Source: Rugamonas rubra
GTDB lineage: Bacteria > Pseudomonadota > Gammaproteobacteria > Burkholderiales > Burkholderiaceae_D
Direction: 5' to 3'
NCBI RefSeq assembly: GCF_900114705.1
Contig: NZ_FOTW01000011.1
Location: 1-64,000, forward strand
Length of the DNA stretch: 64,000 nucleotides
Position 1 is the first letter of the stretch. The number at the start of each line of letters is the position of its first letter. Under the pieces are notes generated by a model. That model had not been told where the DNA came from. It searched no databases and saw only the letters and a program-made list of their open reading frames with translations. A program made the translations under genes and the position numbers. Below, piece by piece: positions 46,739 to 53,827 of this stretch.

Positions 46739-47629
46739 ATGGAGGCGAACTGGGAGTGGTATCGGTCGCTGCTGGGCGTGCTGGACAACGGTTCGCTGTC
46801 GGCCGCCGCGCGCGCCCTCGGCATGGCGCAACCGACGGTGGGCCGGCACATCGAGGGGCTGGAGCAGGCGCTGGGCCTGAAGCTGTTCACCCGCTCGCAC
46901 GACGGCTACGCGCCGACCGAGGCGGCGCTGGCGCTGCGGCCGTACGCGGCGGCGTTGGCGGCCAGCGCCGCCGCGCTGCGCCGGGTGGCCAGCAGCCAGG
47001 GCGACGGCGTGCGCGGCACGGTGCGCATCAGCGCCAGCGAGGTGGTCGGGGTCGAGGTGCTGCCGCCCATCCTGGCGCGGCTGCGCGCCGCCTGGCCCGA
47101 GCTGACCGTCGAGCTGCTGCTGTCGAACCGGGTCGACGACCTGCTGCTGCGCGAGGCCGACATCGCCGTGCGCATGCTGCGGCCGAGCCAGGACGCGCTG
47201 GTGGCGCGCCGCGTCGGGGCGGTGGCGTTGGGCCTGCACGCCCACCGCGACTATCTGCAGCGGCACGGCGCGCCGGCCACGCTGGACGACCTGGCCGGCC
47301 ACAGCCTGATCGGCTACGACCAAGAGACCGAGTTCCTGCGGCGGCTGCGCGAGCGCTTCCCGGCCGTGTCGCGCGAGCGGTTCAGCTTCCGCAGCGACAG
47401 CGACCTGGCCCAGCTGGCGCTGCTGCGCGCCGGCTACGGCATCGGCGTGTGTCAGGTGGCGCTGGCGGCGCGCGCGCCGGAGCTGCGGCGGGTGCTGGCG
47501 GCCGAGTTCAACATCGAGCTCGACACCTGGGTGGCGATGCACGAGGACCTGCGCGACAGTCCGCGCTGCGCCGTCACCTTCGCCGCGCTGGTGGCGGGTT
47601 TGACGGACTACCTCGCGGCACTAGATTAA
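46739..47629 (+). CDS. LysR-family transcriptional regulator
   Basis: A 296-residue regulator. The N-terminal winged helix is SLLGVLDNGSLSAAARALGMAQPTVGRHIEGLEQALGLKLFTRSHDGYAPTEAA, and the C-terminal periplasmic-binding-like effector domain follows (VRGTVRISASEVVGVEVLPPILARLRAAWPELTVELLLSNRVDDLLLREADIAVRML). It is divergent from the epimerase gene with a 113-bp shared promoter region, which is the usual LysR arrangement and suggests that the epimerase is its target. The ATG at 46739 fits the promoter at 46690-46717; a TTG at 46721 is in frame but less likely. Confidence 0.93.
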   Translation: MEANWEWYRSLLGVLDNGSLSAAARALGMAQPTVGRHIEGLEQALGLKLFTRSHDGYAPTEAALALRPYAAALAASAAALRRVASSQGDGVRGTVRISASEVVGVEVLPPILARLRAAWPELTVELLLSNRVDDLLLREADIAVRMLRPSQDALVARRVGAVALGLHAHRDYLQRHGAPATLDDLAGHSLIGYDQETEFLRRLRERFPAVSRERFSFRSDSDLAQLALLRAGYGIGVCQVALAARAPELRRVLAAEFNIELDTWVAMHEDLRDSPRCAVTFAALVAGLTDYLAALD

Positions 47630-47710
47630 ACCCGCCGCGTGGTTTTGGCCATGGCAGGCCGCCGTCGGCGGCGAGCGACGCCGGGGGCGGGCGAGCGGGC
47701 TGGCGCCCGA

Positions 47711-48400
47711 CTAACGCTCCACGAATCCGGCGGCCGTCGCCATCACGGCTTGGAGGTCGCCCCGCTGCTGGGCCAGCAGCGGGGTGGCGCCGCCGAGGGA
47801 GGCCTTGGGCGTGGTGAGGAACTGCCACTTGCTCGACGCCGGGATGTCGCCGAGCGCCCGCGTCACCGTCTCCAGAACCCGCCGGGACACCTCGCCGTCG
47901 GAGTAGAAGGCCGGATACAGGGGGCGGCCGCCGCTTCCCTCCAGCGCAAACAGCCGGCCGGCCTTGAGGGCCTTGCTCACGGCCTGCGGAGACACCTCCA
48001 GACGGTCGGCCAGGTCCTGGGCGCCGATCAGCGCGCCGCTCTCGGCCAACTCGGTGCGCCGCGCCCGTTCCTGGCTGGCCATGTTGCGCATGAACGCTTC
48101 GTTTTTGACCGGCCGCTTGCGCAAATCCTCGACGCCCGCCAGCGTGCCGCCGCGCTGGAGCGCCGTGACAAGGCGTTCGCGCGTCATGACAGGTATTGTC
48201 GTTTGGAAAGCTTGGTTTGCGATGTGGCCGCGCCGAGTCGGCGGATTGCGCAGTTTGACAATGACGTAGCCGGCGCCCAAGTCTGCGGCCTGTTCGATAT
48301 TGGCGGGTGCGAGCGCCTCCACCCGGGCGGGGCGCGCATGCCATGCGTCTGTGCTTTGATCGGCGGTGGCGTTCTTCAATGCCGAGATTTTGGTGGACAT
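47711..48400 (-). CDS. Orphan paralogue of the RES-associated antitoxin
   Basis: A 229-residue protein homologous to the RES antitoxin at 1224-1958. Shared blocks include LAESGALIGAQDLADRLEVSPQAVSKAL (helix-turn-helix), LYPAFYSDG, and SKWQFLTTPKASLGGATPLLAQQRGDLQAVMATAAGF. The N-terminus (ADLGAGYVIVKLRNPP) is different in detail. No RES toxin follows: downstream is the 3' end of the LysR gene on the other strand. It may have lost its toxin, or act as a stand-alone regulator. A TACAAT -10-like sequence is located about 25 bp upstream. Confidence 0.75.
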   Translation of the reverse strand: MSTKISALKNATADQSTDAWHARPARVEALAPANIEQAADLGAGYVIVKLRNPPTRRGHIANQAFQTTIPVMTRERLVTALQRGGTLAGVEDLRKRPVKNEAFMRNMASQERARRTELAESGALIGAQDLADRLEVSPQAVSKALKAGRLFALEGSGGRPLYPAFYSDGEVSRRVLETVTRALGDIPASSKWQFLTTPKASLGGATPLLAQQRGDLQAVMATAAGFVER

Positions 48401-48588
48401 GGTTCATCCCTTTGGAGTTTTCATTGTACTCCGACGTCCGTTTCAATTAACCAAATCAACCAGCGCCGGCGAACTGGGCGGACCTGTACGAATGCCGCTG
48501 CCACCCTTTCCGCACGTGGCGCCCGGCGGTCGGCCACACGTTACGTCGAAGTATCGCGCCTTGGGGCTCCGCCCGCGCACGTCCCGCG

Positions 48589-49141
48589 CTTCGGCAACCC
48601 GGTATCGCCCAGGTCGAAGTGGGTGATGTTTTGTTCGCCTCGGGCAAACTGCGGCAGGAGGTCAGCTTGCGGGCCGTGGTGACGAAGGGGTGCCGCCAGC
48701 GGTGCATCTACCCGACCAACCACGATCTGATCGCGGCATTGGAAGACTATCTGGCGCTGCGCGTCGAGCGGCGATGGCGAACGAGCGACGAGCCAAAGCG
48801 CTACCGTGGCCTGCGGCCAGATAGCAAGCTCGTGCTGACGTTCAAGGGCTTCAAGTATTCAATGAACTGCAAGCGCCGGATCAGTTTCGCGGGCGATCAA
48901 GTCGATTACGCGGCCTGTGACGCCTTGCAATCCCATGTGACCAAGCTGTATCGGGGCGCGGGGATTAAGGGCGGCTCAAGCCATTCTGGCGCGGCGCACG
49001 ATGGCATCGCGGCTGCTGGCTCAGGGTCACGACCTTGATACGATTCAGCTCATGCTTGGGCACGCTGATCTGGAATGCGTCGATCCGTATTTGGAAGTGT
49101 CGGACGAAACTCTTAGACAAGCGTTTGCCGATGTAATATGA
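48589..49141 (+). pseudogene. Tyrosine recombinase/integrase, catalytic domain remnant with frameshift
   Basis: The frame reads [35 protein letters not shown], then [20 protein letters not shown]. One extra G near 48990-48998 shifts the frame, after which [41 protein letters not shown] continues. Together these give the R, HxxR, H and Y boxes of a tyrosine recombinase. The N-terminal core-binding domain is not recognisable upstream, so the gene is truncated as well as frameshifted. It sits at the left end of a low-GC block and probably mobilised it in the past. Confidence 0.78.
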
Positions 49142-49143
49142 TG

Positions 49144-49158
49144 GTACACACTGTGTAC
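49144..49158. promoter_or_regulatory. Palindromic operator GTACACACTGTGTAC, copy 1
   Basis: A perfect 15-bp palindrome (7-bp arms, 1-bp centre) ends 14 bp before the ATG of the small HTH gene. A near-identical site is at 49398-49414. Confidence 0.7.
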
Positions 49159-49172
49159 ATAAACTACTATTC

Positions 49173-49394
49173 ATGACAGAACTATCGCAACAGGAGCTTC
49201 TGCTAGCTCTTAAAGACGCGCTTGGCACGACGTGGGATGACGTTGCCGCGAAAACCGGCATCACGCCACGGGCTTTGAAAAGCTATCGATTACCCGTGTC
49301 GTCGAAAGGGACTCGTGGCATGGATAAATTCGTGCGTGAAGCTGTCGAAAAGTCACTTTCGCAGACGCAAAAGAAGATAAAAAAGATCACCTGA
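49173..49394 (+). CDS. Small helix-turn-helix protein, likely regulator
   Basis: A 73-residue protein (MTELSQQELLLALKDALGTTWDDVAAKTGITPRALKSYRLPVSSKGTRGMDKFVREAVEKSL). WDDVAAKTGITPRALKSYRLP is a plausible helix-turn-helix of the XRE/phage-repressor type. The C-terminus is basic (QTQKKIKKIT). Palindromes of one motif lie both directly upstream and directly downstream of the gene, suggesting that it represses itself and the following genes. It stands directly after the integrase remnant. Confidence 0.7.
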   Translation: MTELSQQELLLALKDALGTTWDDVAAKTGITPRALKSYRLPVSSKGTRGMDKFVREAVEKSLSQTQKKIKKIT

Positions 49395-49397
49395 TTA

Positions 49398-49414
49398 GGT
49401 ACGCATTGTGTACC
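49398..49414. promoter_or_regulatory. Palindromic operator GGTACGCATTGTGTACC, copy 2
   Basis: This 17-bp near-perfect palindrome shares GTAC(A/G)CA-N-TGTGTAC with the site at 49144. It lies just after the HTH stop and 52 bp before the DUF1640 start. Confidence 0.65.
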
Positions 49415-49465
49415 ATGATTCTCTGCATGGACATGCAATTCAGCACCCAGTTACCGGAGACATTT

Positions 49466-49786
49466 ATGGCAGCAGTCCCGTTTGATACGTTGAAAATGGT
49501 GGAGCGCTTTGAGAGCGCAGGTTTCTCGATGGCCCAAGCAAAGATGCAAGCGGCCGTGCTGGCCGAGGTAATCAGTGCGGAGTATTCCAGTATTGCTGAG
49601 CGGTTTTCGAGCAAGCAAGACGTGTCGCAAGAGTTGGTGGCGATCAAGGCATCCTTGGATACGATCAATGCCAAGATCGACAAAAGCGCCGCCGAGGTGA
49701 AAGGCGAGCTGATTCGTTGGGTCGTGTCGGTCGGCCTGCTGCAAATGGCCCTGATCGCCGGTCTTGTTCTCAAGCTCGTTCACTGA
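49466..49786 (+). CDS. DUF1640/CCDC90-like coiled-coil membrane protein
   Basis: A 106-residue protein: AVPFDTLKMVERFESAGFSMAQAKMQAAVLAEVISAEYSSIAERFSSKQDVSQELVAIKASLDTINAKIDKSAAEVKGELIRWVVSVGLLQMALIAGLVLKLVH. A central coiled coil and a single C-terminal transmembrane helix match the DUF1640 (CCDC90) family, relatives of the mitochondrial uniporter regulator MCUR1. Bacterial copies have no established role. The ATG at 49466 has GGAG 8 nt upstream. Its promoter region contains the second operator palindrome, so the HTH protein may control it. Confidence 0.82.
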   Translation: MAAVPFDTLKMVERFESAGFSMAQAKMQAAVLAEVISAEYSSIAERFSSKQDVSQELVAIKASLDTINAKIDKSAAEVKGELIRWVVSVGLLQMALIAGLVLKLVH

Positions 49787-49804
49787 AACACAAGGAAATC
49801 GGAC

Positions 49805-50046
49805 ATGCTCGCAAATCGCAGTACAGTGTTCAAGGCCGGCGCTCAGGTGTTCGACTCGGTGGCCGGCCAGTTCGGTATGGCCGACTATGCCAATCGAGAT
49901 TTCATCTGCTTTCCGAGTCCAATCGCGGCGCCGCCGGCTACTACTTGGCATGCGAGGAATGGGCAGAACGTATTGCGCAGCGCGGTTACGAAACGCTGTT
50001 AGTGTACGAGTCGACCGAATGCCGTATCTTGCCGACTGCCAACTGA
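49805..50046 (+). pseudogene. Small gene with probable one-base frameshift, unknown family
   Basis: The first half reads MLANRSTVFKAGAQVFDSVAGQFGMADYANRDFICFP in one frame. The second half, in the next frame, reads GYYLACEEWAERIAQRGYETLLVYESTECRILPTAN and stop. Both halves look like protein and neither continues sensibly in its own frame. A lost base in the GC-rich run near 49927-49945 would join them into a protein of about 80 residues. A sequencing error is an alternative. The family is not recognised. Confidence 0.55.
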
Positions 50047-50061
50047 GTCAAAGGAAAACGT

Positions 50062-50364
50062 ATGACGTACGACTTCAACAGGCCGCTCATTGATCGATCG
50101 GATCTGCCCTTGTACGTTGCAGTGGACGAAGCTGTAGCATCAGACTTTGGAGCGAAGGTTCGCGCGGTGGACATGAGCAATGCGGAGTACGACGTGCGGT
50201 ACAGAAAAAAGGCGGCGAGCTCAACGATGAAGCCGCCGCCTAGCCACCATCGAATCTTTCCTGGCTATCTTGTCGTCCGCAAGCTTGGGACGCCAGATGA
50301 ATACGAAACATGGATGCCGGACCATGTCTTTGATGACTTGTATGCGTCCGGCAATAACGTATAG
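50062..50364 (+). CDS. Hypothetical protein, 100 aa, small-gene array
   Basis: Soluble, without signal peptide or membrane segment. The sequence (NRPLIDRSDLPLYVAVDEAVASDFGAKVRAVDMSNAEYDVRYRKK, then HRIFPGYLVVRKLGTPDEYETWMPDHVFDDLYASGN) looks like a compact alpha/beta domain; the second half is rich in aromatic and acidic residues. AAAGGAAAA lies 4 nt before the ATG. It is one of a series of same-strand small genes in the 49-52.7 kb block, separated by short gaps. I do not recognise the family. Confidence 0.65.
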   Translation: MTYDFNRPLIDRSDLPLYVAVDEAVASDFGAKVRAVDMSNAEYDVRYRKKAASSTMKPPPSHHRIFPGYLVVRKLGTPDEYETWMPDHVFDDLYASGNNV

Positions 50365-50373
50365 GAATTCAAC

Positions 50374-50565
50374 ATGCCACAAAAGGCCAGTGCACAAATG
50401 CTCATCGGGTCGCCGGAATGGAACTCGGCTGTTCAGGACGGAAAGCGGATCGAAGAAGATAATCTGCAACGCGAGCAACGTCGCGCAGCTGAGGACGAAG
50501 CGCAGGAAATTGGGAAAGACATTCCGCGCTTGCCGATTGGTCCTCGCCGACCACGGCCGTTTTAA
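50374..50565 (+). CDS. Hypothetical protein, 63 aa, small-gene array
   Basis: A short, highly charged protein (QKASAQMLIGSPEWNSAVQDGKRIEEDNLQREQRRAAEDEAQEIGKDI) ending in a Pro/Arg tail (RLPIGPRRPRPF). The middle is likely a single long helix. GGAA lies 6 nt before the ATG and the gene follows its neighbour by 9 bp. No family recognised. It could be a phage-type accessory protein; the evidence is coding style and position only. Confidence 0.55.
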   Translation: MPQKASAQMLIGSPEWNSAVQDGKRIEEDNLQREQRRAAEDEAQEIGKDIPRLPIGPRRPRPF

Positions 50566-50579
50566 AGGAAAATTTGCAC

Positions 50580-50807
50580 ATGTTTTTACTCAAGACCCGT
50601 GTTGGAACTTTCATGATTTGCACCCACTCGGACGGAGGGTGCGAACTAACGCTTGATGGTGAGGGTCTCGGGAAGTATCAAGACCAACAAGAGGCAGCGG
50701 ATGCACTTGCCGACGGATCAGTGTTCCAACCACGCTATCAAAATATTGACTTTGATGAAATCGAAGCACCCCGCAACTTAGCGGAGTGGGAATACATCTA
50801 CAGCTAG
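50580..50807 (+). CDS. Hypothetical protein, 75 aa, small-gene array
   Basis: Reads FLLKTRVGTFMICTHSDGGCELTLDGEGLGKYQDQQEAADALADGSVFQPRYQNIDFDEIEAPRNLAEWEYIYS. The start strand, the GG turn and the KYQDQQEAADALADG helix suggest a small beta-alpha domain, and the acidic, aromatic end is similar in style to that of the 100-aa neighbour. AAAGGAAAA lies about 7 nt upstream of the ATG at 50580. No known family. Confidence 0.6.
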   Translation: MFLLKTRVGTFMICTHSDGGCELTLDGEGLGKYQDQQEAADALADGSVFQPRYQNIDFDEIEAPRNLAEWEYIYS

Positions 50808-50823
50808 CTAGATCGGATGGATA

Positions 50824-51309
50824 TTGGAAATTGATTTTAACATTCTGTGGGACATCGGCAAGATGGCTGGAGCAGGACTTGTAGCGGGGCTCTTTACGGC
50901 ATTTATTGGTATCAAAGACCACCGCTTCAAGAAATGGTGGGAGTTAAGAGTAAGCGCCTACCAGTCAGTAATTGAGGCGCTTTCCGATCTTACCTACGCC
51001 TATAGCGTGCGGTATAAGGCCGAAATCGAGTACAGGAGCCTTTCTGATGAAAGGTCTTCTGAACTGTCTAAACTGACAACCGAGGCTTATACACGCGTCC
51101 GTAAAGCGGCAGATTCAGGCGCATTTTTATTCTCGGAGGAAGCAAACGCCGCATTGGATCGCGTGCGTGTCGAGTGGAGCACTGATTACGAGATGTACGT
51201 GGAATCAATTGGAGGGATGCAGCAGGCAGCGAGCCAGTGCTTGAAGCGGATCGTAGAACTATCTAAAAATGATCTCAAGCTGGAGCAGCACATCTTTATC
51301 TGGAAATAG
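50824..51309 (+). CDS. Membrane-anchored coiled-coil protein, unknown, small-gene array
   Basis: A 161-residue protein with an N-terminal transmembrane helix (GKMAGAGLVAGLFTAFIGI) followed by KDHRFKKWWELRVSAYQSVIEALSDLTYAYSVRYKAEIEYRSLSDERSSELSKLTTEAYTRVRKAADSGAFLFSEEANAALDRVRVEW. The rest is predicted helical and cytosolic. The open frame begins at a TTG (50824); an ATG at 50863 would start just inside the membrane segment. No recognised domain. Single-helix anchors with helical cytosolic parts are common in phage-defence and plasmid cargo, but nothing specific supports such a role. Confidence 0.6.
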   Translation: MEIDFNILWDIGKMAGAGLVAGLFTAFIGIKDHRFKKWWELRVSAYQSVIEALSDLTYAYSVRYKAEIEYRSLSDERSSELSKLTTEAYTRVRKAADSGAFLFSEEANAALDRVRVEWSTDYEMYVESIGGMQQAASQCLKRIVELSKNDLKLEQHIFIWK

Positions 51310-51399
51310 GGGAAATCGCCCAGAGCTGCACCCACGGCCCGCACGACGGGCCTGGTGCATTGAGAAGGTCGGCGCGGTGCCGTCCAGCGAGGAACTAAA

Positions 51400-51783
51400 A
51401 TGATTTCTGTACAAATCGACTTCACCAATGCAACACCAGAAGAACAAGCGGCTTTCAATGCCATCCCAGGAATGAAGGAAGTTTTGGAAGCCTTGAACGT
51501 GCGCGGACGCCAATTTAACACGGTCCTGAATGTGATCGAGGACTCTGATGAAGCAGCACCAGTTCGCGAAGGTTTGCTCGAACTGATGCGTACCTCAAAT
51601 GCCCAAATCGGCCATTCCCTCAACGGTAAGGCGGTTCAATTCCAGCTGGTGCCGACGCTCAACCAGAAGCAGAAGACTTTACTCCTACCGGCCGCTGATC
51701 AACTTGCGGCTCAAGGCATTTTTGAGAAGCGCGGCGCCGACTATCTTCTGACTGCGGCTGGCTACGAATTCATCTACCGCTAA
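51400..51783 (+). CDS. Hypothetical protein, 127 aa, small-gene array
   Basis: Starts ISVQIDFTNATPEEQAAFNAIPGMKEVLEALNVRGRQFNTVLNVIED, then VREGLLELMRTSNAQIGHSLNGKAVQFQLVPTLNQKQKTLLLPAADQLAAQGIFEKRGADYLLTAAGYEFIYR. The C-terminal DQLAAQGIFEKRGADYLLTAAGYEFI resembles a winged-helix wing (helix, then YxLTxxG), so nucleic-acid binding is conceivable. GAGGAA lies upstream of the ATG. The 90-bp gap before it holds no gene. Family not recognised. Confidence 0.6.
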   Translation: MISVQIDFTNATPEEQAAFNAIPGMKEVLEALNVRGRQFNTVLNVIEDSDEAAPVREGLLELMRTSNAQIGHSLNGKAVQFQLVPTLNQKQKTLLLPAADQLAAQGIFEKRGADYLLTAAGYEFIYR

Positions 51784-51822
51784 CCTCGGAAAATACCGTA
51801 TAAACGGTTTATGAGGAAATGT

Positions 51823-52086
51823 ATGGATCAGAAAGCAATTGAAGATGCGGCACGCGCTGCGGCCGCTGCCGGTTTCCATGTCGGCCATGTGTTCGTTCGT
51901 CATGATGGTGATGACATGCACATCAAATGCACTTCCTGCGGTGCCGAAGAAATTGTTAAGGAATACAGCAACGGCAAGCATCCTCAAAAGTTCGTGTATC
52001 AGCCGACCCGAATGGATGGGCGGGAGTATGTCAAATGCGAGTCGTGCCGCCGCGAGCATGCTCACGTTGTTCCATTCGCGCGTTAA
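51823..52086 (+). CDS. Small zinc-ribbon-like protein, small-gene array
   Basis: An 87-residue protein with two CxxC knuckles, KCTSCGAEEIVKEY and KCESCRREHAHV, that would form a zinc ribbon. Between them lies NGKHPQKFVYQPTRMDGREYV. The N-terminal helix is Ala-rich (AIEDAARAAAAAGFHVGHVFVRHDGDDMHI). The ATG at 51823 has GAGGAAA 4 nt upstream. Zinc ribbons of this type bind nucleic acid or protein partners, but no family is recognised. Low-GC, same strand as its neighbours. Confidence 0.68.
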   Translation: MDQKAIEDAARAAAAAGFHVGHVFVRHDGDDMHIKCTSCGAEEIVKEYSNGKHPQKFVYQPTRMDGREYVKCESCRREHAHVVPFAR

Positions 52087-52104
52087 GAGACCCGAGAAGT
52101 AGTG

Positions 52105-52434
52105 ATGAGCTTATTAAAAACTAGAGTTACCTGCATGGCCGCGAGCTGCTTCGTATTGTCGGTTTCGACAAGTTCGATCGCAGCGCCTTTCGCGGTAGGC
52201 GCAGCACCGAAGGGGAATGCCTTGGCGGTAGCAAGTAAGATCATCAAGTACAACTTCCCCACATGCAAAAAAGTAGAGGATGCAAAGCGCAAGGCGGACG
52301 GGTCTATTACAGCAACATGTAATGGGGCTGATTTTTTGGTTTTCACCGTTTTCAATCCCAAAGAGGGTCGCTCTATCGAGCTTGCCATGAATTGCACCGC
52401 AGCCAAGCAGCGCTTGGATATTTCGTGCAGATAA
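52105..52434 (+). CDS. Small exported protein, small-gene array
   Basis: A 109-residue protein with a signal peptide-like start (MSLLKTRVTCMAASCFVLSVSTSSIAAP). The mature part contains AVASKIIKYNFPTCKKVEDAKRKADGSITATCNGADFLVFTVFNPKEGRSIELAMNCTAAKQRLDISC, with four Cys that could form two disulfides. It is the only member of the array with a clear export signal. No family recognised. A short gap of 18 bp separates it from the zinc-ribbon gene. Confidence 0.65.
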   Translation: MSLLKTRVTCMAASCFVLSVSTSSIAAPFAVGAAPKGNALAVASKIIKYNFPTCKKVEDAKRKADGSITATCNGADFLVFTVFNPKEGRSIELAMNCTAAKQRLDISCR

Positions 52435-52449
52435 GGTCGAGGAAAACGC

Positions 52450-52707
52450 ATGAAAAGAAGTTTTGCTGTCGTATTAATCGAAGGCGCCGAAATTCAGTTT
52501 CTGCCGACGCTAGCTGCGCATTTGCGAAAGGGAGAGAACGGTTGCTACTTCCTGGCCAAGGAAGTCGAACCGAACGGGGTGTACATGCACATGACGTTAG
52601 CACCTGAAGGAGATTCGTCGGGTCAGCGCGGCATCGAGCTGCATCTCCCCCACCATGTGATTCGCTACGTACTCGCTGCGGAAGATGTGAGCCAGGTCGG
52701 CTTTTGA
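52450..52707 (+). CDS. Hypothetical protein, 85 aa, end of small-gene array
   Basis: Reads RSFAVVLIEGAEIQFLPTLAAHLRKGENGCYFLAKEVEPNGVYMHMTLAPEGDSSGQRGIELHLPHHVIRYVLAAEDVSQVGF, a soluble beta-rich fold by appearance. GAGGAAAA lies 3 nt upstream of the ATG. It starts 15 bp after the exported protein and is the last gene of the low-GC block; the next gene, a LysR regulator on the other strand, has normal GC. Function unknown. Confidence 0.6.
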   Translation: MKRSFAVVLIEGAEIQFLPTLAAHLRKGENGCYFLAKEVEPNGVYMHMTLAPEGDSSGQRGIELHLPHHVIRYVLAAEDVSQVGF

Positions 52708-52821
52708 CCCTCGGGATAGGAAAAGATGCTGCGCGTGCAGAAGCCATGTTGGCGCTGCACGGAATATAAAACAAAAAAATGCCTACGGCAAAGTTCATGG
52801 AGGTGTCTTGACGCAATGCTG

Positions 52822-53700
52822 TCAAGCCTCGGCCGCCGCCGCGCGCAGCCAGTCGTAGGCCAGTTGCACGGCCGGCGTGCGCGGCGCCAGTTTCGATTGG
52901 GTCAGCCACAGCGGCGCCAGCGCCACCGTCGGCAGCTGTGCCAGCGCGCACAGGCTGCCGCGCCTGAGCGCGCCGTCCACGCTCAGGCGCGACAGCATGG
53001 CGATGCCCAGCTCGTCCTGCGCGGCGGCAAGGCGCAGGCGGGCGTCGTCGACGGTCAGCGCGCGCGTGGTCGGCAGCGCCAGCGCCGGCAGCCACGGCGC
53101 CCACTCGGGGTGGTGCTCGTCGATCAGCAGCGGCGCCGCCAGCAGCACCTCGGCCAGGGCCAGGCCGGCCAGGCGGCGCGCCGTGGCCGGCCCGCAGACG
53201 GCCAGCGCGTGGTCGGCCAGCAGCGGCACGGACTGCATCTGCTCGCTGTGCAACTGCCGCGTCGAGACGATCAGGTCGACGTCGATGCGGTCGATCTCGC
53301 TCAGCTCGTCCTGGGTGATCAACCATACCTCCAGCGCCGGGTGGCGCGCGCGCAAATCGGCCAGGCGCGGCGTCAGCCAGCCGGCGGCGAAGTCGGCGCC
53401 GCAGGCCAGCAGCACCGAGTCGGGATTGCGGTAGGGCTCGATGCGGGCGCGGCCCTCGCGCAGCGTCTGCAGGGCGTCGGCGACGGTGCCGGCGAACAGC
53501 TCGCCGGCCGAGGTCAGCTTGACGCCACGGCCGTGGCGGCTGAACAGCGCCTGGCCGACCCAGACCTCCAGATTCTGGATCTGGTGGCTGATGGCCGACT
53601 GGGTCAGCGCCAGCTCGGCCGCCGCGCGCGAAAAGCTGCCCAACCGGGCGCTCGCCTCGAAGGCCAGCAGGCTTTGCAGCGGGGGCAGGCGTTTATCCAT
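52822..53700 (-). CDS. LysR-family transcriptional regulator, GcvA-like
   Basis: A 292-residue regulator starting MDKRLPPLQSLLAFEASARLGSFSRAAAELALTQSAISHQIQNLEVWVGQALFSRHGRGVKLTSAGELFAGTV, the GcvA/AmpR-type winged helix. The effector domain follows (LLACGADFAAGWLTPRLADLRARHPALEVWLITQ). It is divergent from the agmatinase gene with a 127-bp shared region, so it probably regulates it. The inducer is unknown; the partner suggests an arginine or polyamine-related signal. Confidence 0.93.
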   Translation of the reverse strand: MDKRLPPLQSLLAFEASARLGSFSRAAAELALTQSAISHQIQNLEVWVGQALFSRHGRGVKLTSAGELFAGTVADALQTLREGRARIEPYRNPDSVLLACGADFAAGWLTPRLADLRARHPALEVWLITQDELSEIDRIDVDLIVSTRQLHSEQMQSVPLLADHALAVCGPATARRLAGLALAEVLLAAPLLIDEHHPEWAPWLPALALPTTRALTVDDARLRLAAAQDELGIAMLSRLSVDGALRRGSLCALAQLPTVALAPLWLTQSKLAPRTPAVQLAYDWLRAAAAEA

Positions 53701-53827
53701 GCGGTATAAAAAAATCTAATGGGTTGAGCAATATCGATCATTTTACATGGCCGCGCGACGCCAGCAGAATGCGGGTCAGGGCTGGCGCGCCGTGCGCCGG
53801 TATGACCAGCATGCATGACGGGGGAAG

